A stretch of 64,000 bases of DNA from Paraburkholderia atlantica (lineage in GTDB: Bacteria; Pseudomonadota; Gammaproteobacteria; Burkholderiales; Burkholderiaceae), in the NCBI RefSeq assembly GCF_009362785.1, contig NZ_WHNQ01000019.1, positions 1 to 64,000 on the forward strand, read 5' to 3'. The translations under genes and the position numbers were made by a program. How positions within the stretch are numbered: the stretch's first letter is position 1; each line of letters opens with the position of its first letter. The notes beneath the pieces were generated by a model. The model was not told where the DNA came from. It saw only the letters and a program-made list of their open reading frames with translations, and did not search any database. Below are positions 32,904-42,676 of the stretch, one piece after another.

Positions 32904-35900
32904 GAGCGCTGTTCGGCCAGGGGCCCGACGGAGCGGGCGGCCCCGGTGAACCGGGCGGACCGCGACGCCCAGCAGCGGACGACACCGGCCGCTTCAATCT
33001 GTCCGCGTGGGCGATCCGCAACCAGGCGCTCGTCTTCTTCGTCGTCGTGCTCGCGACGCTGTTCGGCGTGCTCGCCTATTCCCGGCTCGGCCAATCCGAG
33101 GACCCGCCGTTCACGTTCCGCGCGATGGTGATTCGCACCTTCTGGCCCGGCGCGACCGCACGCCAGGTCGAGGAACAGGTGACCGACCGGATCGGCCGCA
33201 AGCTGCAGGAGACGCCGCATCTCGACTATCTGCGCAGCTACTCGCGTCCCGGCGAATCGCTGATCGTGTTCACGATGAAAGACTCCGCGCCGGTGAGCGA
33301 GGTGCGCGACACGTGGTACGAGGTGCGCAAGAAAATCGGCGACATCGTGGACACGCTGCCACCCGGCGTGCGCGGGCCGTACTTCGACGACGAATTCGGC
33401 GACGTCTACACGAACATCTATACGCTCGCCGGCGACGGCTTCTCGCCGGCCCAACTGCACGACTATGCGGACGAACTGCGCGGCGTGCTGCTGCGTGTGC
33501 CCGGCGTCGCGAAAGTCGATTATTTCGGCGACCCCGACGAGCACATCACGATCGAGATTCCCAACGCTCAATTGACGCGGCTCAGCATCACGCCGCAACA
33601 GCTCGCGCGGGCGATCAACGCGCAAAACGCGGTCACGCCGAGCGGCACGCTGACCACTGCGTTCGACCGCGTGTTCGTGCGTCCGAGCGGCCAGTTCACC
33701 GACCTGAAGGCGATGAGCGACACGCTGATCGACATCAATCACCGCCTGGTCCGTCTCGGTGACATTGCGACGATCAAGCGCGGCTACGACGATCCGCCGG
33801 TCTCGCAGGTTCGCACCAGCGGCCGCCCGGTGCTCGCCATCGGCATCACGATGCAGACTGGCGGCGATGTGATTCAGCTCGGCAAGCTGCTCGACGCGAA
33901 GACAGCCGAATTGCGCGCGCGTCTGCCCGCGGGCCTCGAACTCGTTCAGGTGTCGAGCATGCCGCACGCGGTCTCGCATTCGGTCAACGGCTTTCTGCGC
34001 GCCGCCGCCGAGGCGATCGTGATCGTGCTGGCCGTGAGCCTGATCTCACTGGGCTGGCGCGCCGGCGTGGTGGTGGCGATCTCGATCCCGGTCGTGCTCG
34101 CGGTCACCGCGCTATGCATGAATGGGTTCGACATCGGCCTGCACAAGATCTCGCTCGGCACGCTGGTCCTCGCACTGGGCTTGCTCGTCGACGATGCGAT
34201 CATCGCGGTCGAGATGATGGCCGTGAAGCTCGAACAGGGATGGGGGCGCGCCAGGGCCGCGGCGTTCGCCTACAGCAGCACCGCGTTTCCGATGCTGACG
34301 GGAACCCTGGTCACGGTGGCGGGATTCCTGCCGATCGCTCTGGCGAAATCGGCCACTGGCGAATACACGCGCTCGATCTTTCAGGTGTCCGCGATTGCGC
34401 TGATCGCTTCGTGGTTCGCGGCGGTCGTGCTGATTCCGTTGCTCGGCTATCACCTGCTGCCCGAACGCAAGGACACCGCACACGAGACGCCGCCCCGGCG
34501 CGCGCTTCGCAAGCTGCGCCGGCGCGACGACGCGCAGACACGCCGTGCCCCGCTGGCGGCGCCGCGTGCGACCCGCTTTCACGACCGCCTGCGTGACTGC
34601 ATCGCGTGGTGCGTGAAGCGGCGCCTCGTCGTGATTGGCGTCACGGTTGCGCTGTTCGTCGTCGCGCTGGCGGGCTTCGCGCTCGTGCCGCAACAGTTCT
34701 TCCCGAGCTCCGAGCGGCCCGAGCTGCTCGTCGACCTGCGGCTGCCCGAAGGTGCGTCGTTCGAAGCGACGCTGCGCGAAGCCGCGCGCCTCGAAAAGAC
34801 GCTGACCGGCCGGCCCGAGATCGATCATCTGGTCGACTTCGTCGGCACGGGCGCGCCGCGCTTCTATCTGCCGCTCGACGTCCAGATGCCCCAGCCCAAC
34901 TTCGCGCAGCTGGTGATCACCGCCAGGTCCGTCGACGACCGCGCGAAGCTCGAACGCTGGCTCGCGAGCACGCTGCAAAACAACTTTCCCGCCGTGCGTG
35001 CGCGCGTTTCGCCGCTCCAGACGGGCCCGTCGGTCGGCTATCCGGTGCAGTTTCGCGTCAGCGGAAACGACCTCGCCACCGTGCGCGAAATCGCGGAAAA
35101 AGTCGCGGCGACGATGAAGGCCGATGCCCGCACGACGGGCGTGCATTTCGACTGGGACGAGCCCGGCGAACGCTCGGTGCGCTTCGAGATCGACCAGCAG
35201 AAGGCGCGCGAGCTCGGTGTCACGTCGGAAGACGTGGCGAGCTTCCTCGCGATGACGCTGTCCGGCTATACCTTCACGCAATACCGGGTGCGCGACAGGT
35301 TGATCAGCGTCGACCTGCGCGCGCCCCAGCGTGAGCGGGTCGACCCCGCCGAGATCGTCAACCTCGCGATGCCGACGCCGAACGGCGCGGTTCCGCTCGG
35401 CACGCTCGCGCACCTGCACAACGAGCTCGAATACGGGGTGATCTGGGACCGCGACCGTCAACCGACGATCACGGTCCAGGCCGACGTGCGCGGCAACGCG
35501 CTGGACCTCGACGTGACCCAGGCGATCGATCGGACGCTTGCGCCGCTACGGGCATCGTTGCCGATCGGCTACCGGATCGAGACCGGCGGCGCGGGCGAGA
35601 TCAGCGGCAAGGCGCAAGCGTCGGTGATCGCGCAGCTGCCGCTGATGCTCGTCGTGGTGCTGACGCTGCTGATGATTCAACTGCGCAGCTTCGCGCGCGT
35701 GCTGATGGTCGTGCTCACCGCGCCGCTCGGGCTGATCGGCGTGGTCGCCGCACTGCTGCTGTTCGGCAAGCCGTTCGGCTTCGTCGCGATGCTCGGCGTC
35801 ATTGCGATGTCCGGAATCATCATGCGCAACTCGGTGATTCTCGTCGATCAGATCGAACGCAATATCGCCGCGGGCCAGGGGCGCTTCGATGCGATCGTGA

Positions 35901-36145
35901 GCGCCACGGTCCGGCGCTTCCGCCCGATCATGCTGACTGCCGCGGCAGCGGTGCTCGCGCTGATCCCGCTGCTGCAATCGGCCTTCTTCGGACCGATGGC
36001 GACCGCACTGATGGGCGGCATCACGGGCGCCACCGTGCTGACGCTGTTCTTCGTTCCCGCGCTCTACGCGACCGCGTTCAAGGTGCGGCACTTCGAGCGC
36101 GGTGTGCGAACCGCGTCTCCGACAATCGAATACACGTGGAGCTGA
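32900..36145 (+). CDS. RND efflux transporter permease subunit
   Basis: A 1081-residue proton-driven pump of the AcrB/MexK/TriC superfamily. TM1 is NQALVFFVVVLATLFGVLAY, the large periplasmic loop begins QSEDPPFTFRAMVIRTFWPG, and the TM4 proton-relay acidic region is LGLLVDDAIIAVEMM. The second half repeats the pattern from about residue 575 (VVIGVTVALFVVALAG) and ends with LGVIAMSGIIMRNSVILVDQ. A glycine/proline-rich 30-residue cytoplasmic tail precedes TM1, unusual for the family. The position at the end of the biosynthetic run argues for export of the product, with self-resistance as a consequence. Confidence 0.94.
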   Translation: MRALFGQGPDGAGGPGEPGGPRRPAADDTGRFNLSAWAIRNQALVFFVVVLATLFGVLAYSRLGQSEDPPFTFRAMVIRTFWPGATARQVEEQVTDRIGRKLQETPHLDYLRSYSRPGESLIVFTMKDSAPVSEVRDTWYEVRKKIGDIVDTLPPGVRGPYFDDEFGDVYTNIYTLAGDGFSPAQLHDYADELRGVLLRVPGVAKVDYFGDPDEHITIEIPNAQLTRLSITPQQLARAINAQNAVTPSGTLTTAFDRVFVRPSGQFTDLKAMSDTLIDINHRLVRLGDIATIKRGYDDPPVSQVRTSGRPVLAIGITMQTGGDVIQLGKLLDAKTAELRARLPAGLELVQVSSMPHAVSHSVNGFLRAAAEAIVIVLAVSLISLGWRAGVVVAISIPVVLAVTALCMNGFDIGLHKISLGTLVLALGLLVDDAIIAVEMMAVKLEQGWGRARAAAFAYSSTAFPMLTGTLVTVAGFLPIALAKSATGEYTRSIFQVSAIALIASWFAAVVLIPLLGYHLLPERKDTAHETPPRRALRKLRRRDDAQTRRAPLAAPRATRFHDRLRDCIAWCVKRRLVVIGVTVALFVVALAGFALVPQQFFPSSERPELLVDLRLPEGASFEATLREAARLEKTLTGRPEIDHLVDFVGTGAPRFYLPLDVQMPQPNFAQLVITARSVDDRAKLERWLASTLQNNFPAVRARVSPLQTGPSVGYPVQFRVSGNDLATVREIAEKVAATMKADARTTGVHFDWDEPGERSVRFEIDQQKARELGVTSEDVASFLAMTLSGYTFTQYRVRDRLISVDLRAPQRERVDPAEIVNLAMPTPNGAVPLGTLAHLHNELEYGVIWDRDRQPTITVQADVRGNALDLDVTQAIDRTLAPLRASLPIGYRIETGGAGEISGKAQASVIAQLPLMLVVVLTLLMIQLRSFARVLMVVLTAPLGLIGVVAALLLFGKPFGFVAMLGVIAMSGIIMRNSVILVDQIERNIAAGQGRFDAIVSATVRRFRPIMLTAAAAVLALIPLLQSAFFGPMATALMGGITGATVLTLFFVPALYATAFKVRHFERGVRTASPTIEYTWS

Positions 36146-37701
36146 TCGTGCGCACAGATTGCAACCCTGTTGACGGGCCGGCGAGCGCGCCGTATTTCAC
36201 TGGCGCGCCGCGTCGAGCGCGGGCAGTGGCGAGCCATGGCTGGCGCGCGGCGTTCGGTGCGGCCGCTGCGATTGCGCTTGGCGCATGCTCGTTCGGTCCG
36301 ACCGGCGAGCCGCCGGCGATGCCTGCTCCCGGCCATTACGGCGTCGAGCCACAGCCCGCGCAAACGGTCGAGGCGCTCGGTGTCGCGCAGCGCTTCACCA
36401 CCGGCGCGCAGCCGGTACCGCAATGGTGGCGGCTGTTCGGATCGACGGCGTTGAATGATCTCGTCGAAGAAGGCTTGCGCAATAGCCCGACGCTCGCCGC
36501 CGCCGACAAACATCTGGCCGCCGCGCACGAACAACTTCGCGCTCAAATCGGCGCCACGCTGCTGCCGTCGGTCGATCTGGTCGCGCAGGCCTCGCGCGGA
36601 CGCGATCTCGGCATTCCGGTTCCCGGCGCGCCGAATACGCTGCTTTACAACGAGTTCATCGGCGTAGTCCAGGCGCAATACACGTTCGACCTGTTCGGTG
36701 CGGTGCGCAAGGCCAACGCGGCGCGTTCCGCGCGGGTCGACATCGACGCGTATCAACGCGAAGCCGCGCGCCGCGCGCTGGCGACCAACATCGTCACGGC
36801 GACGATCGAGGCGGCGATGTTGCGCGCCGAGATCGATGCGACCGAGCGCTTGATCGGGCTTGCGGGCGATCAGGCTCACGATACCGAACGGCACTACCAA
36901 CTCGGCTCGCTGACGCGCGGCGACGTGTCGACTGCGCGGCAAAGCATCGCTGCACTCCAGGTCAGCGTGGCCGATCTGCGGCAACGGCTGACCGTGACCC
37001 GGCACGCGCTCGCGGTGCTGCTCGGCCGTACGCCCGACGCGGCGCCGCCAGAGCCCGATCTGGCGAGCCTGCATTTGCCGCAGGACCTGCCGGTCGTGCT
37101 GCCATCGGACCTGTTGCGCACGCGGCCCGATATCGCGGCCGCCGAGGCGGCGCTGAAAGCCGCGGCGGCCGATGTCGGCGTCGCCACCGCACAGCTGTTT
37201 CCGAGCCTGACGCTGAACGCGTCGATGGGACAAGGCGGGTTCAACTGGCCGCTCGCGCTGTCGGGCGCCGGCGCGATCTGGAGCATCGCCGCGACGATGT
37301 CGCAAGCGCTGTTTCATGGCGGCGCGCTCGTCGCGCAGCGGCGCGCGGCCATCGACACCTACGAGGCCGCCGTGTTCGAGTACAAGCAGACCGTGCTGGC
37401 CGCGTTCGAAAACGTCGCCGACACGCTTGCGTCGCTCGAACACGACGCGCAGGCACTCGAAGCCGCGAGCGGCGCTGCGCGCGACGCACGCGAGACGTTC
37501 GACGATGCCACGTCGCGTCACCGGCTCGGCGCGCTGCCCGCTGCATCCGCCCGCGGCGGCGAGCAGCAGTACGAAGCTGCGAGGCTGGAAGAAATCCGCC
37601 TGATCGGCCGGCGCCTGGCCGATACGGCGACGCTGTTTCAGGCGATGGGCGAGTTGCCGCCGGGCAACACCCAGACACCCGAGCATCTGGCCGGCAAGTG
37701 A
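36136..37701 (+). CDS. NodT-family outer-membrane efflux lipoprotein (TolC-like)
   Basis: About 521 residues from a GTG at 36136, overlapping the pump stop; a second GTG at 36148 is possible. A lipobox LGAC is found about 50 residues in, preceded by a hydrophobic stretch (AFGAAAAIALGACSFG). Two long OEP repeats follow, with the family phrase WWRLFGSTALNDLVEEGLRN and the repeat segment RPDIAAAEAALKAAAADVGVATAQLFPS. It forms the outer-membrane tunnel of the tripartite pump. Its last 64 bases overlap the convergent methyltransferase gene. Confidence 0.92.
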   Translation: MELIVRTDCNPVDGPASAPYFTGAPRRARAVASHGWRAAFGAAAAIALGACSFGPTGEPPAMPAPGHYGVEPQPAQTVEALGVAQRFTTGAQPVPQWWRLFGSTALNDLVEEGLRNSPTLAAADKHLAAAHEQLRAQIGATLLPSVDLVAQASRGRDLGIPVPGAPNTLLYNEFIGVVQAQYTFDLFGAVRKANAARSARVDIDAYQREAARRALATNIVTATIEAAMLRAEIDATERLIGLAGDQAHDTERHYQLGSLTRGDVSTARQSIAALQVSVADLRQRLTVTRHALAVLLGRTPDAAPPEPDLASLHLPQDLPVVLPSDLLRTRPDIAAAEAALKAAAADVGVATAQLFPSLTLNASMGQGGFNWPLALSGAGAIWSIAATMSQALFHGGALVAQRRAAIDTYEAAVFEYKQTVLAAFENVADTLASLEHDAQALEAASGAARDARETFDDATSRHRLGALPAASARGGEQQYEAARLEEIRLIGRRLADTATLFQAMGELPPGNTQTPEHLAGK

Positions 37702-38525
37702 TCCGCGCGCCGCTCCCGACGGCGCGCGCTTGGTTTCAAGCCTGCGCTTTGCCGCGGAACGCCGATCAGGTACGTCAGACCGAGCGGCGAGCCCTGCACC
37801 GGCAGCGTGCCGATATCCCATTCGAAGCTCTGCTGGTCCGGGATAGTCGCGACCATCTCACGCAATTCGTCGGGGTTGTAGATGCGCAGCATCGACACGA
37901 TGCCGTCGAACAGACACAGCAGCGGGATCGCCGGCAGCAAATAGGTGAGCGCTAGCCGCGACCAGCGAAACGGTCGGATCAGCGGAGTCAGCGCGAGCAT
38001 CATCAGCGGCATCACCAGGATGAACACGATACCGAGCAGCCGGTGATCCGCACCCTCGACGACGACGATCGCGCGGCGTTTCGTCACAGCGTCGGCGAGG
38101 ATCGCGCGCGCGTCGTGCGGCCGAAAATGGTGGAACGAGTTGAACATCGTGCGCACACCGTCGAATCTCGATGGCACGTTCATCGCGTCCACCGGTTCGC
38201 TCACATAGGTGACACAGCTGGTCGCTCCGGCTGAGATCCGCTCGTACGCGGCGCGATTGGGATAGAAGTCGGTCAACTGCACCATCACGCGGCCGGACAG
38301 CGCGAGCAACGGTGCAAGCGTCTGCCACGGCCCGCCGCCGCCCGAACATAGATCGACGATCCGGTCGCTGCCGACCCGGCGCATCGCCTCGCGCAGCTTG
38401 CCCGCGATCACGTTGAAGCCCTTGTGGGAATTGGCCAGAAAGTGCAGCCAGTCCGTCCCGCCGTCACGGAGGGCGCGTGGGCACCACGGCTGGTCTTCGA
38501 TTTCGAGCAGATGCAGGCGTCGCAT
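37638..38525 (-). CDS. class I SAM-dependent methyltransferase with hydrophobic C-terminal helices
   Basis: About 295 residues from the ATG at 38525 (MRRLHLLEIEDQPWCP). SAM-binding motif I is IVDLCSGGGGPW, and the acidic end of strand 2 is in QLTDFYPNRAAYE. A further motif region is FNSFHHFRPHDAR. After the catalytic domain come two hydrophobic helices (LLGIVFILVMPLMMLALTPL and LALTYLLPAIPLLCLF), suggesting membrane attachment. A longer frame to 38588 adds poor sequence. It converges on the outer-membrane channel gene with a 64-base antisense overlap. It may modify the cluster product, but its separate orientation leaves this open. Confidence 0.8.
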   Translation of the reverse strand: MRRLHLLEIEDQPWCPRALRDGGTDWLHFLANSHKGFNVIAGKLREAMRRVGSDRIVDLCSGGGGPWQTLAPLLALSGRVMVQLTDFYPNRAAYERISAGATSCVTYVSEPVDAMNVPSRFDGVRTMFNSFHHFRPHDARAILADAVTKRRAIVVVEGADHRLLGIVFILVMPLMMLALTPLIRPFRWSRLALTYLLPAIPLLCLFDGIVSMLRIYNPDELREMVATIPDQQSFEWDIGTLPVQGSPLGLTYLIGVPRQSAGLKPSARRRERRADHLPARCSGVWVLPGGNSPIA

Positions 38526-38756
38526 GATCACGCGGGCAACCGAGGTAAAGGAAAACCACGCCGCTCGGTCAGCCTTGGCGAGCGGCAACTTACTACCGAA
38601 GATAAACGAGTCAACGCGCGGGCTTCTTCAACGGCATCAGTCGACTATACGCTGAGCCGCCCCGCGCCGGCGACGTTCGCCGTTCACATCCCGCATAATG
38701 ACGACCCATGAGGACTTACCCGCATCAGCCGCCGAATGGCGGCCGGGAGATGAACG

Positions 38757-39113
38757 ATGCAAAACGATAGACCGCCGCCGCGGCGGGTGACATATGAGAA
38801 AGGGATCCGGATCGGTGGCTCCGGCTGGTTCGGCCGGTTGCTGACCGTCGCCCTGAGCGCGATCCTGTTCGTGGTGGCCGCGATGCTGTCGATCGTGCTG
38901 TTCGCCGTGCTGTTCGCGGCCGGCACGGTGGTCGTCGGCTATTTGTGGTGGAAGATGCGCAAGCTGCGCCGGCAGGCGGCCGCGTATGGCGACGACGGTC
39001 GTACCGTGGACATGGAGGTCGTCAACAGGAACACGCCCGACGACGACGGCCGCACCATCGACATGGAGGTCGTCCACAAGGACCCGCCCCACGACGATTC
39101 CGCGCCACGCTGA
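38757..39113 (+). CDS. small membrane protein with a duplicated C-terminal acidic repeat
   Basis: A 118-residue protein, function unknown. Two hydrophobic stretches at about 27-66 form a helical hairpin or one long pair (VALSAILFVVAAMLSIVLFA, VLFAAGTVVVGYLWW), followed by basic residues (KMRKLRRQ), which predicts a cytoplasmic tail. The tail carries two 17-residue copies, DDGRTVDMEVVNRNTP at 79-94 and DDGRTIDMEVVHKDPP at 96-111. GGGAG precedes the ATG at normal distance. The encoding DNA (38991-39092) shows the tandem duplication at base level too. Confidence 0.7.
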   Translation: MQNDRPPPRRVTYEKGIRIGGSGWFGRLLTVALSAILFVVAAMLSIVLFAVLFAAGTVVVGYLWWKMRKLRRQAAAYGDDGRTVDMEVVNRNTPDDDGRTIDMEVVHKDPPHDDSAPR

Positions 39114-39133
39114 CTATCGGCTACGCGCGTGCC

Positions 39134-42100
39134 TCAAGCCGCAAGGGCCGCTTCGACCGCGCTCACGTAATTGCGAAAACCGGCCTGCTGTAACGCCTCG
39201 AGCAGCCGCAGCAGTTCCTGTCGTGTGGCGTCGTCAAGCGGCGCCTGAAGCGCGAGCGCAAGCGCACGGCCACGCGCCGCGAATAGCTCGGACCACGGCA
39301 ACGGTTCGCGCTGTGTATAGACTTCGAGTGCGTTCACGTAGTGCAGCGTGCCAGCAGGATCGCCCGCCTCCAGCATCGCTTCGATGGCGTCGCGGTAAAA
39401 CCACAGGTGATTGTGGCCGACCGCGCCAAGCCGCAACAGCGCCTCGCCTTCAGCCAGTAGCCGCGTCCGCTCGTGTTTGTCGTCAACCGCGCGGCTCAGT
39501 GCGCTCAAGGTCTTTGGCCCGGAGAACTGACTCCCTACCTCGCGCGAGATGGCGAGTGCTTCGCGCAGCGCCGTCACCGCTTCACTGCGGCATCCCTGGT
39601 CCAGTAACAGGCGCCCCTGCATCTCCATGTTCTGCGCCTGGAAGCGCCGCGCACCCAGTTGCCGGATCACACGCAGTTCCTGCGCCAGATGCTTGCTGGC
39701 CGCCTGTACGTCGCCCAATTCCTGGCACGCGAATACCCCCAGCGTCTCCCCCAGCAATTGCGCGCGAGGCTGCCCGATCAGCTCGGCGGTGCGGGCGGCG
39801 GCGATGGCGTCCTCGCGTGCCGGACCCGCGTCGTTCAGATAGATGCGGCTGAAGCCCTGCATCGACAGATTGGCAACCTCGATGCGGCCGAAGCCGTGTT
39901 CCCGGCTCATCGCCACGCATTCGCTGAAATGATGGAACGCGGTCCGCATACGCCCCTGCGCATACGCCGCGTCCGCCAGGCCGCCGAGCGCGCGAGCCTC
40001 TGCCTCGGGCAGATCGAGGCGGCGCGCATAGGCGAGACCGCGCTCGTGTTCGGCGCAGCAGGCGTCGATCTTGCCGAGCGGAAACAGAATGTTGCCGCGC
40101 AAATAATGGAGGCTTGCCAACTCGGCCAGCCGGTTGTCTCGCTCCGCGATCTGTTGCGCTTGCGCCAGTAGGCCAAGCGCTTCGTCGAGACCCTCGCTGA
40201 CCCGCAGACCTTCCGCGAGTCCGAGCTGGCAGTCGCATCGGGCGGCGGCGTCAGCGGCGGCGGCGAGTGCGGCGCGGTACGTCGCGATCGATCCCGCAAT
40301 GTCGCCCAGGTCGCGCTGAAGTTCGCCCTTGCAGCAGCTCAGTGCATGGCGGTCCGCGTCCGACTGCGCGATCTCGATGCCCCGCTCGGCCAGCCGCAGC
40401 GCCGCTTCGAAACGATGAGCGGCGCGCTCTGCCACCGCCGCGCCCAGGTAGGCATGCGGCGCGTGCGGGTCTTCGGCGCGGTCGAGATGCTGGGCGTGCA
40501 ACGTGGCATCGCTCTGTGCGAACCATTCGGCCGCGCGCAGATGAAGTTCACGGCGGCGCGCGCGCAGCAACGTCGAGTAGGCGCTTTCATGGATCAGCGC
40601 ATGCGCGAACAGGAAGTCCTCGCCTTCCGGCAGCACCAGCGCATTGACGAGCAGGCCGGCGCAGACATAGCCGGGATCGTCGACCAGTTGTCGCAGCAGC
40701 GCCAGGTCGAAACGCTGGCCGATCACTGCAGCCGCCTGGAACGCCAGGCGGTCGCGGGGCGCGAGCCGGTCCATCCGCGCGAGCACCAGACTGCGGATCG
40801 ACGCGGGTACGTTGTTGCCGCTACCTTCTTCCGCATTGCGCAGCAGCTGTTCGAGAAACAGCGGATTGCCGCCCGCGCGCTCGATGCAGGCGAGCGCGAC
40901 GCGCTGCGTCGCATCGATGAAATTGCCCGCCAGGCTCAGGGCCTCGTCCTTGCGCAGCGGTCCGAGATCGATCGTGGCGAACGGGGTGTCGCGGCAACGT
41001 GCGCGCCAGCCCGCATCGATCGGATCGCCTTCCACGCGCGAAGTCGTCACCAGCAGGCCCGTACCGTTGGCAATGCCTGAGGCGAACGCCGACAGGTAGC
41101 CGATGACTTCGGCATCGGCCCAATGCAGGTCTTCGACGACGATCAGCGTCGCCGCGTGCGCGCAAACGTCCTCGGTCAGCCTCGCGGCGAGCGCCTGCTT
41201 GCCGCGCTTGCGCGCGCCGTGGTCCATGGCCTCGTAGATGGTTTGCCATTCGGCGCTCTGCGGGAGGTCGAGGAAGTCGTGCAGAAACACGATCTGCTCG
41301 GCCTTGACGATGCCTTGGGCCGCGACCTGCGCGGCGGCGGCCTGCCGCGCCTCGCTCGATGCACCGGCCGGCAACCCGAGCAGGCTGCCGATGATGGTTC
41401 GCACCGGGTCCTGGCCCTTGCCGACGCCGAAATCGAGCACGAGGCTTCGATGCAGCGTGAAGCCCTGTGCCTGTGCATGGCGCCGCATCTCGTCGACGAG
41501 CCGCGTCTTGCCGATCCCGGCTTCGCCTCGCACATGAACGACGTGCCCCGCGCGCTTTGCCATGCACGCATGCAGGATGCCGTGAAACTGTTCGAGCTCG
41601 GCCTCGCGTCCGACGAAGCGGCTGTGGCTCGTCCTGAGCGGCTCGCTGCCGAGCGCGACGAGGCGCCATGGCCGCACCGGTGTGTCGATGCCCTTGAAGC
41701 GCCGCTCGCCGATCGCTTCGCAACTGGCGACGTCGCCGAGCGTGCGCGCCGCGTCGTCGGATAGCCAGGTTTCGCCCGCTGGCGCTGCAGCCACGAGCCG
41801 GGCGGCGAGGTTCACCGGATCGCCATGCACGGTGTAGTCCTGCGCGTCGGCGCGGCTCAGCGCGCCCGCGATGACCTCGCCGCTCGCAATGCCGATGTGC
41901 GCCTGCAACGCGCGCCCGGTCTGCGCGGCCAACCGTGCCACGCCGTCGTGGATGTCGAGTGCGGCACGGGCGGCGCGCAGCGTGTCCGTTTCGTGCGAGC
42001 GGGGTGCGCCGAACAGGGCCATCACTGCGTCGCCGATGTGCTTGTCGATCGTGCCGCCATAGGCGAGCACGATGCCGTCGACCAGCGCCGTGTAGCGTCC

Positions 42101-42427
42101 GATCAGCGCGCGCAAGTCTTCGGGATCGAGCGAGCGCGACAGCATCGTGTACCCGCACAGATCGGCAAACAGAATCGTGACCTGCCTGCGCTCGTCCGCG
42201 GGCACTTCGTGGTCGGCGGCCGTCTGCGGCGGTAGCGCCGCCGCGATCGTTGACGATGCCGTCGCCGCGGCAAGAATGCGCTTACGGTGGCCGAGCGACT
42301 GTACCCCCAGCTCCTTCAGGTCCGCGTCGGTCAGCTGCCCGAGCAGCGACACGTCGATGTCGTTTGCAGCGAACGCGTGGGCGTACTGCTCGAGCCCGAG
42401 GCCCTGCAGCCATTTCTCGATGTCCAT
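39134..42427 (-). CDS. adenylate cyclase with SAM domain, AAA ATPase and TPR-like C-terminus
   Basis: About 1097 residues. A sterile-alpha-motif domain covers 1-57 (MDIEKWLQGLGLEQYAHAFA). A class III cyclase domain spans about 75-260, with metal Asp89 in FADLCGYT, the adenine-selecting lysine in DKHIGDAVMALFG and the adenine-selecting Asp in QDYTVHGDPVNLAARL, so ATP rather than GTP is the expected substrate. An AAA/NB-ARC-type ATPase follows with a P-loop near 300 (RGEAGIGKTRLVDEM). The last 500 residues are TPR-like helical repeats. The ATG at 42427 is chosen because the SAM domain begins there. It is divergent from a transporter carrying a cAMP-binding domain. Confidence 0.9.
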   Translation of the reverse strand: MDIEKWLQGLGLEQYAHAFAANDIDVSLLGQLTDADLKELGVQSLGHRKRILAAATASSTIAAALPPQTAADHEVPADERRQVTILFADLCGYTMLSRSLDPEDLRALIGRYTALVDGIVLAYGGTIDKHIGDAVMALFGAPRSHETDTLRAARAALDIHDGVARLAAQTGRALQAHIGIASGEVIAGALSRADAQDYTVHGDPVNLAARLVAAAPAGETWLSDDAARTLGDVASCEAIGERRFKGIDTPVRPWRLVALGSEPLRTSHSRFVGREAELEQFHGILHACMAKRAGHVVHVRGEAGIGKTRLVDEMRRHAQAQGFTLHRSLVLDFGVGKGQDPVRTIIGSLLGLPAGASSEARQAAAAQVAAQGIVKAEQIVFLHDFLDLPQSAEWQTIYEAMDHGARKRGKQALAARLTEDVCAHAATLIVVEDLHWADAEVIGYLSAFASGIANGTGLLVTTSRVEGDPIDAGWRARCRDTPFATIDLGPLRKDEALSLAGNFIDATQRVALACIERAGGNPLFLEQLLRNAEEGSGNNVPASIRSLVLARMDRLAPRDRLAFQAAAVIGQRFDLALLRQLVDDPGYVCAGLLVNALVLPEGEDFLFAHALIHESAYSTLLRARRRELHLRAAEWFAQSDATLHAQHLDRAEDPHAPHAYLGAAVAERAAHRFEAALRLAERGIEIAQSDADRHALSCCKGELQRDLGDIAGSIATYRAALAAAADAAARCDCQLGLAEGLRVSEGLDEALGLLAQAQQIAERDNRLAELASLHYLRGNILFPLGKIDACCAEHERGLAYARRLDLPEAEARALGGLADAAYAQGRMRTAFHHFSECVAMSREHGFGRIEVANLSMQGFSRIYLNDAGPAREDAIAAARTAELIGQPRAQLLGETLGVFACQELGDVQAASKHLAQELRVIRQLGARRFQAQNMEMQGRLLLDQGCRSEAVTALREALAISREVGSQFSGPKTLSALSRAVDDKHERTRLLAEGEALLRLGAVGHNHLWFYRDAIEAMLEAGDPAGTLHYVNALEVYTQREPLPWSELFAARGRALALALQAPLDDATRQELLRLLEALQQAGFRNYVSAVEAALAA

Positions 42428-42676
42428 GTGCGTCGCCCTGCCTCCGATGCGTGGTCCCGCGGGCAAAAGCTCAGATGAATTACACGCGTGCCGGCCGCCA
42501 GCGTGAACGGCCCGCGGTTGCATGACTTTCGCGTGGAGTTCGCCAGCTGCGGGGCCGATGAATAAACAGTGTAGGTGTCCGATCAGCACGCTGCATCGCG
42601 TTTGACAGCCGTTCGAGCCACGCAGGATACTGGCTGGCGCGCCCCACCGCGCCCTTGCATTCGACCGGGAATCCAC

